From NCBI RefSeq assembly GCF_047675955.1, contig NW_027328070.1, forward strand, positions 248,001-312,000: a DNA stretch of 64,000 nucleotides, written 5' to 3'. The translations under genes and the position numbers were made by a program. Shown here piece after piece: positions 30,361-45,100 of the stretch. The first letter of the stretch is position 1; the number at the start of each line of letters is the position of its first letter. The notes under the pieces were generated by a model. It made no database searches and was not told the DNA's origin. It saw only the letters and a program-made list of their open reading frames with translations. This DNA is from Chlorocebus sabaeus (Eukaryota > Chordata > Mammalia > Primates > Cercopithecidae).

Positions 30361-33300
30361 CTGAGAAACTGCCATGTGTTCTGATAATAGACCTCACCCA
30401 GTTACAGCTTTCCCTTCAAGAAGCCTTTCGCTAAGACTGTTGTTGTGGGATTTGCAAAATGATATTTGGAAGCCCATAGAGCGCTATGGTGAAAAAGGAA
30501 ATATCTTCTGTTACAAAGCGGAAAGAAGCTTTCTGAGAAACTCCTTTTTGTTCTGTTAATTCACCTCAAAGAGTTACAGCTTTCCACTCAATAATTCTTT
30601 CGCTAAGACTGTTCTTGTGGAATTTGCAAAGTGAGATTTGGAAGCCCATAGAGGTCTATGGTGAAAAAGGAAATATCGTAAGATAAAAACTGAAAAGAAG
30701 CTTTCTGAGAAATTGCTTTGTGTTCTGTTAATTCATCTCACATAGTTACAACATTTCCCTCTAAAAGCCTTTCGCTAAGACTGTTCTTGTGGAATTTGCA
30801 AAGTGATATTTGGAAGCCCATACTGGGTTATGTTGAAAAAGGAAATATCTTCGGTTAAAAACTGAAAAGAAGCTTTTTGAGAAACTGCTTTGTGTTCTGT
30901 TAATTCATCTCACAGAGTTACAACTTTCCCCTCAGGAAGCCTTTTGCTAAGACTGTTCTTGTGAAACTTGCAAAGTGATATTTGGAAGCCCATAGAGGGC
31001 TACGGTGAAAAAGGAAATATCCTCCGTTAGAAACTGGAAAGAAGCTATCTGAGAAACTGCTTTGTGTTCTGTTAATTCATCTCACAGAGTTACAGTTTTC
31101 CCCTCCAGAAGTCTTTCGCTTCCACAGTTCTTGTGGAATTTGCATAGTGATATTTGTAATCCCATAGAGGGCTATGGTGAAAATGGAAATACCTTCAATT
31201 AAAAAATGAAAAGAAGCTTTCCGAGAAACTGCTTTGTGTTCTGTTAATTCATCTCAAAGAATTACAGCTTTCCCCTCAAGAAGCCTTCTGCTAAGACTGT
31301 TTTTGAGGAATTCCCAAAGTGATATGTGGAAGCCCATAGAGGGCTAGGGTGAAAATGGAAATATCCTAAGATACTTACCGAAGAGAAGCTGTCTGAAAAA
31401 CTGCTTTGTGTTCTGTTAGTTCATCTCACAGAGCTACAGCTTTTCCCTCAAGAAGCCGTTCATTAAGACTGTTTTGTGAAATTTGGAAAGTGATATTTGG
31501 AAACCCATAGAGGACTATGGTGAAAAAGGAAATATCTTCCGTTAAAAACTGGAAAGAAGCATTCTGAGAAAATGCCGTGTCTTCTGTTAATACGTCTCAC
31601 TGAGTTACAGCTTTCCTCTCAAGAAGCCTTTCGCTAAGACTGTTCTTGTGGGATTTGCAATGTGATATTTGGAAGCCCATAGAGGACTATGGTGAGAAAG
31701 GAAATATCCTCCGTTAAAAACTGGAAAGAAGATTTGTGAGAAAATGCTTTGTGTTCTGTTAATTCATCTCACAGAGTTAGAGCTTTCCCCTCAAGAAGCC
31801 TTTCGCTAAGACTGTTCTTGTGGAATTTGCAAAGTGATATTTGGAAGCCCATAGAGGTCTATGGTGAAAAAGGAAATATCCTCAGTTAAAAACTGGAAAG
31901 AAGCTTTCTGAGAAACTGCTTTGTGTTCAGTTAGTTCCTCTCACAGAGTTACAGCTTTCCCCTCAAGAAGGCTTTCGCTAAGACTGTTCATGTCGAATTT
32001 TCAAAGTGATAATTGGAATCCCATAGAGGGCTATGGTGAAAAAGGAAATATCCTAAGGTAAAAACTGAAAAGTAGGTTTCTGAGAAAATGTTTTGTGTTC
32101 TGTTAATTCATCTTACAGAGTTACAGCTTTACCCTCAAGAAGCCTTTCGCTAAGACTTTTCTTCTGGAATTTGCAAAGTGATATTTGGAAACCCTATAGC
32201 CCTATGGTGAAAATGGAAATATCGTAAGATAAAAAACGAAAAGAAGGTTTCTGAGAAACTTCTTTGAATTCTTTTAATTCACCTTACAGATTTACAGCTT
32301 TTATCTCCAGAATCCTTTCGCTAAGACTGTTCTTGTGGAATTTGCAAAATGTTTTTGGAAGCCCATAGAGGGCTATGCTGAAAAAGGAAATATCTTCGGT
32401 TAAAAACTGAAAAGAAGCTTTCTGAGAAACTGCTTTGTGTTCTGTTAATTCATCTCAGAGAGTTACAGCTTTCCCCTCAAGAAGTCTTTCACAAAGACTG
32501 TTCTTGTGTAATTTGCAAAGTGATATTTGGAAGACCATAGAGGGCTATGTTGAAAAAGGAAATATAGTAAGATAAAATCCGAAAAGAAGCTTTCTGAGAA
32601 ACTGCTTTGTGTTCTGTTAATTCATCTCAAAGTGTCACAGATTTCCCCTCATGAGGCCGTTCACTAAGACTGATCTTCTGAAATTTGGAAAGTGATATTT
32701 AGAATCTCATAGAGGGCAATGGTGAAAAAGGAAATATTTTCCGATAAAAACTGTAAAGAAGCTTTCTGATAAACTGCTTTGTGTTCTGTTAGTTCATCTC
32801 ACAGAGTTACAGCTTTCCCTTCAAGAGGCAGTTCACTGAGACTATTCTTGTGAAATTTGCAAAGTGATATTAGAAAACTCCTAGAGGGCTATGGTGAAAA
32901 AGGAAATATCTTCCGTTAAAAACTGGAAAGAAGCTTTTTGAGAAACTGCCGTGTGTTCTGTTAAAGCATCTCACCGAGTTACAGCTTTCCCCTCAAGAAG
33001 GCTTTCGCTAAGACTGTTCTTGTGGGATTTGCAAAGTGATATTTGGAAGTCCCTAGAGGGCTATGGTGAAAAAGGAAATATCTTTCGTTAAAAACTGGAA
33101 AGAAGATATCTGAGAAACTGCTTTGTGTTCTGTTAATTCATCTCACAGAGTTACAGTTTTCCCCTCCAGAAGTCTTTCGCTTCCACTGTTCTTGTGGAAT
33201 TTGCATAGTGATATTTGGAATCCCATAGAGGGCTATGGTGAAAATGGAAATAACTTCAGTTAAAAAATGAAAAGAAGCTTTCCGAGAAACTGCTTTGTGT

Positions 33301-35677
33301 TCTGTTAATTCATCTCAAAGAGTTACAGCTTTCCCCTCAAGAAGCCTTCCGCTAAGACTGTTTTTGAGGAATTTCCAAAGTGATATGTGGAAGCCCATAG
33401 AGGGCTATGGTGAAAATGGAAATATCGTAAGATACTTACCGAAAAGAAGCTGTCTGAAAAACTGCTTTGTGTTCTGTTAGTTCATCTCACAGAGCTACAG
33501 CTTTTCCCTCAAGAAGCCGTTCACTAAGACTGTTTTGTGAAATTTGCAAAGTGATATTTGGAAGCCCATAGAGGGCTAAGGTGAAAAAGGAAATATCTTC
33601 CGTTAAAAACTGGAAAGAACCATTCTGAGAAAATGCGGTGTGTTCTGTTAGTACATATCACCGAGCTACAGCTTTCCCCTCAGGAAGCCGTTCACTAAGA
33701 CTGTTCTTGTGGAATTGCAAAGTGATATTTGGAGGCACATAGAGGGCAATGGTGAAAAAGGAAACATCCTAAGATAAAAACTGAAAAGAAGCTTTCTGAG
33801 AAACTGCTTTGTGTTCTGTTAATTCAACTCACAGTTACTCTTTTACCTCAGGAAGCCTTTCGCTAAGGCTGTTGTTGTGGAATTTACAAAGTGATATTTT
33901 GAAGCCCATAGAGGGCTATGGTGAAAAAGGAAATACCTTCAGTTAAAAACTGAAAAGAAGCTTTCTGAGAAACTGCTTTGTGTTCTGTTAATTCATCTCA
34001 AAGAGTTACTGCTTTTGCCTCAAGAATCCTTCCGCTAAGACTGTTTTCGTGGAATTTCCAAAGTGATATTTCGATACCCATAGTAGGCTATGGTGAAAAT
34101 GGAAATATCCTAAGATAAAAACCGAAAAGAAGCTGTATGGAAAGCTGCTTTGTGTTTTGTTAGTTCACTCACAGAGTTACAGCTTTCCCCTCAAGGAGCC
34201 GTTAACTAAGACTGTTTTGTGAAATTTGCAAAGTGATATTTGGAAGCCCATAGAGGGCTAAGGTGAAAAAGGAAATATCTTCCGCTAAAAACTGGAAAGA
34301 ACCATTATGAGAAAATGCGGTGTGTTCTGTTAGTACATATCACCGAGGTACAGCTTTCCTCTCAAGAAGCCTTTCGCTAAGACTGTTCTTGTGGGATTTC
34401 CAAAGTGATATTTGGAAGCCCATAGAGGGCTATAGTGAAAAAGGAAATATCTTCAGTTAAATACTGGAAAGAAGCTTTCTGAAAGACTGCTTTGTGTTCT
34501 GTTAATTCATCTCACAGAGTTACAGCTTCCCCCCTCAAGAAGCCTTTCGCTAAGACTGTTCTTGTGGAATTTGCAAAGTCATATTTGGAAGCCCATAGAG
34601 GACTATGGTGAAAAAGGAACTAACTTCCGTTAAAAACTGGAAAGAAGATTTGTGAGAAACTGCTTTGTGTTCTGTTAATTCAACTCACAGAGTTACAGAT
34701 TTCCCCTTCAGAAGCCTTTCGCTAAGACTGTTCTTCTGGAATTTGCAAAGTGATATTTGGAAGCCCATGGAGGGCTACGGTGAAAAGGGAAATAACTTCC
34801 GTTAAAAACTGGAAAGAAGCTTTCTGAGAAACTGCCGTGTGTTCTGTTAATACATCTCACCGAGTTACAGCTTTCCCCTCAAGAAGCCTTTCTATAAGAC
34901 TGTTCTTGTGGAATTTGCAAAGTGATACTTGGAAGCCCATAGAGGGCTATTTTTAAAATGGAAATATCCTAGGATAAAAACCGAAAAGAAGCTGTCTGAG
35001 AAACTGCTTTGTGTTGTGTTAGTTCATCTCACAGTGTTACAGCTTTCCCCTCAAGAAGCCCTTCACAAAGACTGTTCTTGTGAAATTTGCAAACTGATAT
35101 TTGTAATCCCATAGAGGACTTTGGTGAAAAAGGAAATATCTTTCGTTAAAAACTGGAAAGAAGATTTCTGAGAAACTGCTTTGTGTTCTGTTAATTCATC
35201 TCAGAGAGTTACAGATTTCCCCTCAAGAGGCCGTTCACTAAGACTGTTCTTGTGGAATTTGCAAAGTGATATTTTGAAGCCCATAGTGGACTATGGTGAA
35301 AAAGGAAATATCTTCCGCTAAAAACTGGAAAGAACCTTTCTGAGAAACTGCTTTGTGTTCCGTTAATTAATCTCACAGAGTTACAGCTTTCCTATCATGA
35401 AGCCGATCACTAAGGCTGTTCTTTTGGAATATGCAAAGTGATATTTGGAAGCCCATAGAGGGCTACGGTGAAAAAGGAAATATCCTAAGACAAAAACTGA
35501 AAAGAAGCTTTCTGAGAAACTGCTTTGTGTTCTGTTAATTCATCTCACAGAGTTACATTTCCCTCTAAAAGCCTTTCGCTAAGGCTGTTGTCGAATTTGC
35601 AAAGTGATATTTGGAAGCCCATAGAGGGCTATGGTGAAAAAGGAAATATCTTCAGTTAAAAACTGGAAAGAAGCTTT
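30361..35677 (+). repeat. HOR copy H: complete 31-mer
   Basis: Has the C-type markers caagaggcag in m15 (near 32823), aaatacc in m5 and ttcacaaag in m28. Counterpart of C in the 13.9-kb repeat. After H the order departs from that after C: 19-mers follow, not 23-mers. Confidence 0.93.
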
Positions 35678-38600
35678 CTGAGAAACTGCCATGTGTTCTG
35701 ATAATAGACCTCACCCAGTTACAGCTTTCCCCTCAAGAAGTCTTTCACAAAGACTGTTCTTGTGTAATTTGCAAAGTGATATTTGGAAGACCATAGAGGG
35801 CTATGTTGAAAAAGGAAATATAGTAAGATAAAATCCGAAAAGAAGCTTTCTGAGAAACTGCTTTGTGTTCTGTTAATTCATCTCAAAGTGTCACAGATTT
35901 CCCCTCATGAGGCCGTTCACTAAGACTGATCTTCTGAAATTTGGAAAGTGATATTTAGAATCTCATAGAGGGCAATGGTGAAAAAGGAAATATTTTCCGA
36001 TAAAAACTGTAAAGAAGCTTTCTGATAAACTGCTTTGTGTTCTGTTAGTTCATCTCACAGAGTTACAGCTTTCCCTTCAAGAAGCAGTTCACTGAGACTA
36101 TTCTTGTGAAATTTGCAAAGTGATATTAGAAAACTCCTAGAGGGCTATGGTGAAAAAGGAAATATCTTCCGTTAAAAACTGGAAAGAAGCTTTTTGAGAA
36201 ACTGCCGTGTGTTCTGTTAAAGCATCTCACCGAGTTACAGCTTTCCCCTCAAGAAGACTTTCGCTAAGACTGTTCTTGTGGGATTTGCAAAGTGATATTT
36301 GGAAGTCCCTAGAGGGCTATGGTGAAAAAGGAAATATCTTTCGTTAAAAACTGGAAAGAAGATATCTGAGAAACTGCTTTGTGTTCTGTTAATTCATCTC
36401 ACAGAGTTACAGTTTTCCCCTCCAGAAGTCTTTCGCTTCCACTGTTCTTGTGGAATTTGCATAGTGATATTTGGAATCCCATAGAGGGCTATGGTGAAAA
36501 TGGAAATAACTTCAGTTAAAAAATGAAAAGAAGCTTTCCGAGAAACTGCTTTGTGTTCTGTTAATTCATCTCAAAGAGTTACAGCTTTCCCCTCAAGAAG
36601 CCTTCCGCTAAGACTGTTTTTGAGGAATTTCCAAAGTGATATGTGGAAGCCCATAGAGGGCTATGGTGAAAATGGAAATATCGTAAGATGCTTACCGAAA
36701 AGAAGCTGTCTGAAAAACTGCTTTGTGTTCTGTTAGTTCATCTCACAGAGCTACAGCTTTTCCCTCAAGAAGCCGTTCACTAAGACTGTTTTGTGAAATT
36801 TGCAAAGTGATATTTGGAAGCCCATAGAGGGCTAAGGTGAAAAAGGAAATATCTTCCGTTAAAAACTGGAAAGAACCATTCTGAGAAAATGCGGTGTGTT
36901 CTGTTAGTACATATCACCGAGCTACAGCTTTCCCCTCAGGAAGCCGTTCACTAAGACTGTTCTTGTGGAATTGCAAAGTGATATTTGGAGGCACATAGAG
37001 GGCAATGGTGAAAAAGGAAACATCCTAAGATAAAAACTGAAAAGAAGCTTTCTGAGAAACTGCTTTGTGTTCTGTTAATTCAACTCACAGTTACTCTTTT
37101 ACCTCAGGAAGCCTTTCGCTAAGGCTGTTGTTGTGGAATTTACAAAGTGATATTTTGAAGCCCATAGAGGGCTATGGTGAAAAAGGAAATACCTTCAGTT
37201 AAAAACTGAAAAGAAGCTTTCTGAGAAACTGCTTTGTGTTCTGTTAATTCATCTCAAAGAGTTACTGCTTTTGCCTCAAGAATCCTTCCGCTAAGACTGT
37301 TTTCGTGGAATTTCCAAAGTGATATTTCGATACCCATAGTAGGCTATGGTGAAAATGGAAATATCCTAAGATAAAAACCGAAAAGAAGCTGTATGGAAAG
37401 CTGCTTTGTGTTTTGTTAGTTCACTCACAGAGTTACAGCTTTCCCCTCAAGGAGCCGTTAACTAAGACTGTTTTGTGAAATTTGCAAAGTGATATTTGGA
37501 AGCCCATAGAGGGCTAAGGTGAAAAAGGAAATATCTTCCGCTAAAAACTGGAAAGAACCATTATGAGAAAATGCGGTGTGTTCTGTTAGTACATATCACC
37601 GAGGTACAGCTTTCCTCTCAAGAAGCCTTTCGCTAAGACTGTTCTTGTGGGATTTCCAAAGTGATATTTGGAAGCCCATAGAGGGCTATAGTGAAAAAGG
37701 AAATATCTTCAGTTAAATACTGGAAAGAAGCTTTCTGAAAGACTGCTTTGTGTTCTGTTAATTCATCTCACAGAGTTACAGCTTCCCCCCTCAAGAAGCC
37801 TTTCGCTAAGACTGTTCTTGTGGAATTTGCAAAGTCATATTTGGAAGCCCATAGAGGACTATGGTGAAAAAGGAACTAACTTCCGTTAAAAACTGGAAAG
37901 AAGATTTGTGAGAAACTGCTTTGTGTTCTGTTAATTCAACTCACAGAGTTACAGATTTCCCCTTCAGAAGCCTTTCGCTAAGACTGTTCTTCTGGAATTT
38001 GCAAAGTGATATTTGGAAGCCCATGGAGGGCTACGGTGAAAAGGGAAATAACTTCCGTTAAAAACTGGAAAGAAGCTTTCTGAGAAACTGCCGTGTGTTC
38101 TGTTAATACATCTCACCGAGTTACAGCTTTCCCCTCAAGAAGCCTTTCTATAAGACTGTTCTTGTGGAATTTGCAAAGTGATACTTGGAAGCCCATAGAG
38201 GGCTATTTTTAAAATGGAAATATCCTAGGATAAAAACCGAAAAGAAGCTGTCTGAGAAACTGCTTTGTGTTGTGTTAGTTCATCTCACAGTGTTACAGCT
38301 TTCCCCTCAAGAAGCCCTTCACAAAGACTGTTCTTGTGAAATTTGCAAACTGATATTTGTAATCCCATAGAGGACTTTGGTGAAAAAGGAAATATCTTTC
38401 GTTAAAAACTGGAAAGAAGATTTCTGAGAAACTGCTTTGTGTTCTGTTAATTCATCTCAGAGAGTTACAGATTTCCCCTCAAGAGGCCGTTCACTAAGAC
38501 TGTTCTTGTGGAATTTGCAAAGTGATATTTTGAAGCCCATAGTGGACTATGGTGAAAAAGGAAATATCTTCCGCTAAAAACTGGAAAGAACCTTTCTGAG

Positions 38601-38933
38601 AAACTGCTTTGTGTTCCGTTAATTAATCTCACAGAGTTACAGCTTTCCTATCATGAAGCCGATCACTAAGGCTGTTCTTTTGGAATATGCAAAGTGATAT
38701 TTGGAAGCCCATAGAGGGCTACGGTGAAAAAGGAAATATCCTAAGACAAAAACTGAAAAGAAGCTTTCTGAGAAACTGCTTTGTGTTCTGTTAATTCATC
38801 TCACAGAGTTACATTTCCCTCTAAAAGCCTTTCGCTAAGGCTGTTGTCGAATTTGCAAAGTGATATTTGGAAGCCCATAGAGGGCTATGGTGAAAAAGGA
38901 AATATCTTCAGTTAAAAACTGGAAAGAAGCTTT
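35678..38933 (+). repeat. HOR copy I: 19-mer (3256 bp)
   Basis: m1/m13 then m14-m31. Carries a private gatgcttacc in m18 (36690) shared only with J. Unlike B, G and K it keeps catagagggc and cctagg in m27 and ttcacaaag in m28. Confidence 0.93.
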
Positions 38934-41900
38934 CTGAGAAACTGCCATGTGTTCTGATAATAGACCTCACCCAGTTACAGCTTTCCCCTCAAGAAGTCTT
39001 TCACAAAGACTGTTCTTGTGTAATTTGCAAAGTGATATTTGGAAGACCATAGAGGGCTATGTTGAAAAAGGAAATATAGTAAGATAAAATCCGAAAAGAA
39101 GCTTTCTGAGAAACTGCTTTGTGTTCTGTTAATTCATCTCAAAGTGTCACAGATTTCCCCTCATGAGGCCGTTCACTAAGACTGATCTTCTGAAATTTGG
39201 AAAGTGATATTTAGAATCTCATAGAGGGCAATGGTGAAAAAGGAAATATTTTCCGATAAAAACTGTAAAGAAGCTTTCTGATAAACTGCTTTGTGTTCTG
39301 TTAGTTCATCTCACAGAGTTACAGCTTTCCCTTCAAGAAGCAGTTCACTGAGACTATTCTTGTGAAATTTGCAAAGTGATATTAGAAAACTCCTAGAGGG
39401 CTATGGTGAAAAAGGAAATATCTTCCGTTAAAAACTGGAAAGAAGCTTTTTGAGAAACTGCCGTGTGTTCTGTTAAAGCATCTCACCGAGTTACAGCTTT
39501 CCCCTCAAGAAGACTTTCGCTAAGACTGTTCTTGTGGGATTTGCAAAGTGATATTTGGAAGTCCCTAGAGGGCTATGGTGAAAAAGGAAATATCTTTCGT
39601 TAAAAACTGGAAAGAAGATATCTGAGAAACTGCTTTGTGTTCTGTTAATTCATCTCACAGAGTTACAGTTTTCCCCTCCAGAAGTCTTTCGCTTCCACTG
39701 TTCTTGTGGAATTTGCATAGTGATATTTGGAATCCCATAGAGGGCTATGGTGAAAATGGAAATAACTTCAGTTAAAAAATGAAAAGAAGCTTTCCGAGAA
39801 ACTGCTTTGTGTTCTGTTAATTCATCTCAAAGAGTTACAGCTTTCCCCTCAAGAAGCCTTCCGCTAAGACTGTTTTTGAGGAATTTCCAAAGTGATATGT
39901 GGAAGCCCATAGAGGGCTATGGTGAAAATGGAAATATCGTAAGATGCTTACCGAAAAGAAGCTGTCTGAAAAACTGCTTTGTGTTCTGTTAGTTCATCTC
40001 ACAGAGCTACAGCTTTTCCCTCAAGAAGCCGTTCACTAAGACTGTTTTGTGAAATTTGCAAAGTGATATTTGGAAGCCCATAGAGGGCTAAGGTGAAAAA
40101 GGAAATATCTTCCGTTAAAAACTGGAAAGAACCATTCTGAGAAAATGCGGTGTGTTCTGTTAGTACATATCACCGAGCTACAGCTTTCCCCTCAGGAAGC
40201 CGTTCACTAAGACTGTTCTTGTGGAATTGCAAAGTGATATTTGGAGGCACATAGAGGGCAATGGTGAAAAAGGAAACATCCTAAGATAAAAACTGAAAAG
40301 AAGCTTTCTGAGAAACTGCTTTGTGTTCTGTTAATTCAACTCACAGTTACTCTTTTACCTCAGGAAGCCTTTCGCTAAGGCTGTTGTTGTGGAATTTACA
40401 AAGTGATATTTTGAAGCCCATAGAGGGCTATGGTGAAAAAGGAAATACCTTCAGTTAAAAACTGAAAAGAAGCTTTCTGAGAAACTGCTTTGTGTTCTGT
40501 TAATTCATCTCAAAGAGTTACTGCTTTTGCCTCAAGAATCCTTCCGCTAAGACTGTTTTCGTGGAATTTCCAAAGTGATATTTCGATACCCATAGTAGGC
40601 TATGGTGAAAATGGAAATATCCTAAGATAAAAACCGAAAAGAAGCTGTATGGAAAGCTGCTTTGTGTTTTGTTAGTTCACTCACAGAGTTACAGCTTTCC
40701 CCTCAAGGAGCCGTTAACTAAGACTGTTTTGTGAAATTTGCAAAGTGATATTTGGAAGCCCATAGAGGGCTAAGGTGAAAAAGGAAATATCTTCCGCTAA
40801 AAACTGGAAAGAACCATTATGAGAAAATGCGGTGTGTTCTGTTAGTACATATCACCGAGGTACAGCTTTCCTCTCAAGAAGCCTTTCGCTAAGACTGTTC
40901 TTGTGGGATTTCCAAAGTGATATTTGGAAGCCCATAGAGGGCTATAGTGAAAAAGGAAATATCTTCAGTTAAATACTGGAAAGAAGCTTTCTGAAAGACT
41001 GCTTTGTGTTCTGTTAATTCATCTCACAGAGTTACAGCTTCCCCCCTCAAGAAGCCTTTCGCTAAGACTGTTCTTGTGGAATTTGCAAAGTCATATTTGG
41101 AAGCCCATAGAGGACTATGGTGAAAAAGGAACTAACTTCCGTTAAAAACTGGAAAGAAGATTTGTGAGAAACTGCTTTGTGTTCTGTTAATTCAACTCAC
41201 AGAGTTACAGATTTCCCCTTCAGAAGCCTTTCGCTAAGACTGTTCTTCTGGAATTTGCAAAGTGATATTTGGAAGCCCATGGAGGGCTACGGTGAAAAGG
41301 GAAATAACTTCCGTTAAAAACTGGAAAGAAGCTTTCTGAGAAACTGCCGTGTGTTCTGTTAATACATCTCACCGAGTTACAGCTTTCCCCTCAAGAAGCC
41401 TTTCTATAAGACTGTTCTTGTGGAATTTGCAAAGTGATACTTGGAAGCCCATAGAGGGCTATTTTTAAAATGGAAATATCCTAGGATAAAAACCGAAAAG
41501 AAGCTGTCTGAGAAACTGCTTTGTGTTGTGTTAGTTCATCTCACAGTGTTACAGCTTTCCCCTCAAGAAGCCCTTCACAAAGACTGTTCTTGTGAAATTT
41601 GCAAACTGATATTTGTAATCCCATAGAGGACTTTGGTGAAAAAGGAAATATCTTTCGTTAAAAACTGGAAAGAAGATTTCTGAGAAACTGCTTTGTGTTC
41701 TGTTAATTCATCTCAGAGAGTTACAGATTTCCCCTCAAGAGGCCGTTCACTAAGACTGTTCTTGTGGAATTTGCAAAGTGATATTTTGAAGCCCATAGTG
41801 GACTATGGTGAAAAAGGAAATATCTTCCGCTAAAAACTGGAAAGAACCTTTCTGAGAAACTGCTTTGTGTTCCGTTAATTAATCTCACAGAGTTACAGCT

Positions 41901-42189
41901 TTCCTATCATGAAGCCGATCACTAAGGCTGTTCTTTTGGAATATGCAAAGTGATATTTGGAAGCCCATAGAGGGCTACGGTGAAAAAGGAAATATCCTAA
42001 GACAAAAACTGAAAAGAAGCTTTCTGAGAAACTGCTTTGTGTTCTGTTAATTCATCTCACAGAGTTACATTTCCCTCTAAAAGCCTTTCGCTAAGGCTGT
42101 TGTCGAATTTGCAAAGTGATATTTGGAAGCCCATAGAGGGCTATGGTGAAAAAGGAAATATCTTCAGTTAAAAACTGGAAAGAAGCTTT
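38934..42189 (+). repeat. HOR copy J: 19-mer (3256 bp)
   Basis: Same structure and same private markers as I (gatgcttacc at 39946, exactly 3256 bp downstream). I found no difference from I at the places I compared, which suggests a recent tandem duplication. Confidence 0.93.
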
Positions 42190-45100
42190 CTGAGAAACTG
42201 CCATGTGTTCTGATAATAGACCTCACCCAGTTACAGCTTTCCCCTCAAGAAGTCTTTCACAAAGACTGTTCTTGTGTAATTTGCAAAGTGATATTTGGAA
42301 GACCATAGAGGGCTATGTTGAAAAAGGAAATATAGTAAGATAAAATCCGAAAAGAAGCTTTCTGAGAAACTGCTTTGTGTTCTGTTAATTCATCTCAAAG
42401 TGTCACAGATTTCCCCTCATGAGGCCGTTCACTAAGACTGATCTTCTGAAATTTGGAAAGTGATATTTAGAATCTCATAGAGGGCAATGGTGAAAAAGGA
42501 AATATTTTCCGATAAAAACTGTAAAGAAGCTTTCTGATAAACTGCTTTGTGTTCTGTTAGTTCATCTCACAGAGTTACAGCTTTCCCTTCAAGAAGCAGT
42601 TCACTGAGACTATTCTTGTGAAATTTGCAAAGTGATATTAGAAAACTCCTAGAGGGCTATGGTGAAAAAGGAAATATCTTCCGTTAAAAACTGGAAAGAA
42701 GCTTTTTGAGAAACTGCCGTGTGTTCTGTTAAAGCATCTCACCGAGTTACAGCTTTCCCCTCAAGAAGACTTTCGCTAAGACTGTTCTTGTGGGATTTGC
42801 AAAGTGATATTTGGAAGTCCCTAGAGGGCTATGGTGAAAAAGGAAATATCTTTCGTTAAAAACTGGAAAGAAGATATCTGAGAAACTGCTTTGTGTTCTG
42901 TTAATTCATCTCACAGAGTTACAGTTTTCCCCTCCAGAAGTCTTTCGCTTCCACTGTTCTTGTGGAATTTGCATAGTGATATTTGGAATCCCATAGAGGG
43001 CTATGGTGAAAATGGAAATAACTTCAGTTAAAAAATGAAAAGAAGCTTTCCGAGAAACTGCTTTGTGTTCTGTTAATTCATCTCAAAGAGTTACAGCTTT
43101 CCCCTCAAGAAGCCTTCCGCTAAGACTGTTTTTGAGGAATTTCCAAAGTGATATGTGGAAGCCCATAGAGGGCTATGGTGAAAATGGAAATATCGTAAGA
43201 TACTTACCGAAAAGAAGCTGTCTGAAAAACTGCTTTGTGTTCTGTTAGTTCATCTCACAGAGCTACAGCTTTTCCCTCAAGAAGCCGTTCACTAAGACTG
43301 TTTTGTGAAATTTGCAAAGTGATATTTGGAAGCCCATAGAGGGCTAAGGTGAAAAAGGAAATATCTTCCGTTAAAAACTGGAAAGAACCATTCTGAGAAA
43401 ATGCGGTGTGTTCTGTTAGTACATATCACCGAGCTACAGCTTTCCCCTCAGGAAGCCGTTCACTAAGACTGTTCTTGTGGAATTGCAAAGTGATATTTGG
43501 AGGCACATAGAGGGCAATGGTGAAAAAGGAAACATCCTAAGATAAAAACTGAAAAGAAGCTTTCTGAGAAACTGCTTTGTGTTCTGTTAATTCAACTCAC
43601 AGTTACTCTTTTACCTCAGGAAGCCTTTCGCTAAGGCTGTTGTTGTGGAATTTACAAAGTGATATTTTGAAGCCCATAGAGGGCTATGGTGAAAAAGGAA
43701 ATACCTTCAGTTAAAAACTGAAAAGAAGCTTTCTGAGAAACTGCTTTGTGTTCTGTTAATTCATCTCAAAGAGTTACTGCTTTTGCCTCAAGAATCCTTC
43801 CGCTAAGACTGTTTTCGTGGAATTTCCAAAGTGATATTTCGATACCCATAGTAGGCTATGGTGAAAATGGAAATATCCTAAGATAAAAACCGAAAAGAAG
43901 CTGTATGGAAAGCTGCTTTGTGTTTTGTTAGTTCACTCACAGAGTTACAGCTTTCCCCTCAAGGAGCCGTTAACTAAGACTGTTTTGTGAAATTTGCAAA
44001 GTGATATTTGGAAGCCCATAGAGGGCTAAGGTGAAAAAGGAAATATCTTCCGCTAAAAACTGGAAAGAACCATTATGAGAAAATGCGGTGTGTTCTGTTA
44101 GTACATATCACCGAGGTACAGCTTTCCTCTCAAGAAGCCTTTCGCTAAGACTGTTCTTGTGGGATTTCCAAAGTGATATTTGGAAGCCCATAGAGGGCTA
44201 TAGTGAAAAAGGAAATATCTTCAGTTAAATACTGGAAAGAAGCTTTCTGAAAGACTGCTTTGTGTTCTGTTAATTCATCTCACAGAGTTACAGCTTCCCC
44301 CCTCAAGAAGCCTTTCGCTAAGACTGTTCTTGTGGAATTTGCAAAGTCATATTTGGAAGCCCATAGAGGACTATGGTGAAAAAGGAACTAACTTCCGTTA
44401 AAAACTGGAAAGAAGATTTGTGAGAAACTGCTTTGTGTTCTGTTAATTCAACTCACAGAGTTACAGATTTCCCCTTCAGAAGCCTTTCGCTAAGACTGTT
44501 CTTCTGGAATTTGCAAAGTGATATTTGGAAGCCCATGGAGGGCTACGGTGAAAAGGGAAATAACTTCCGTTAAAAACTGGAAAGAAGCTTTCTGAGAAAC
44601 TGCCGTGTGTTCTGTTAATACATCTCACCGAGTTACAGCTTTCCCCTCAAGAAGCCTTTCTATAAGACTGTTCTTGTGGAATTTGCAAAGTGATACTTGG
44701 AAGCCCATAGGGGGCTATTTTTAAAATGGAAATATCCCAGGATAAAAACCGAAAAGAAGCTGTCTGAGAAACTGCTTTGTGTTGTGTTAGTTCATCTCAC
44801 AGTGTTACAGCTTTCCCCTCAAGAAGCCCTTCACTAAGACTGTTCTTGTGAAATTTGCAAACTGATATTTGTAATCCCATAGAGGACTTTGGTGAAAAAG
44901 GAAATATCTTTCGTTAAAAACTGGAAAGAAGATTTCTGAGAAACTGCTTTGTGTTCTGTTAATTCATCTCAGAGAGTTACAGATTTCCCCTCAAGAGGCC
45001 GTTCACTAAGACTGTTCTTGTGGAATTTGCAAAGTGATATTTTGAAGCCCATAGTGGACTATGGTGAAAAAGGAAATATCTTCCGCTAAAAACTGGAAAG

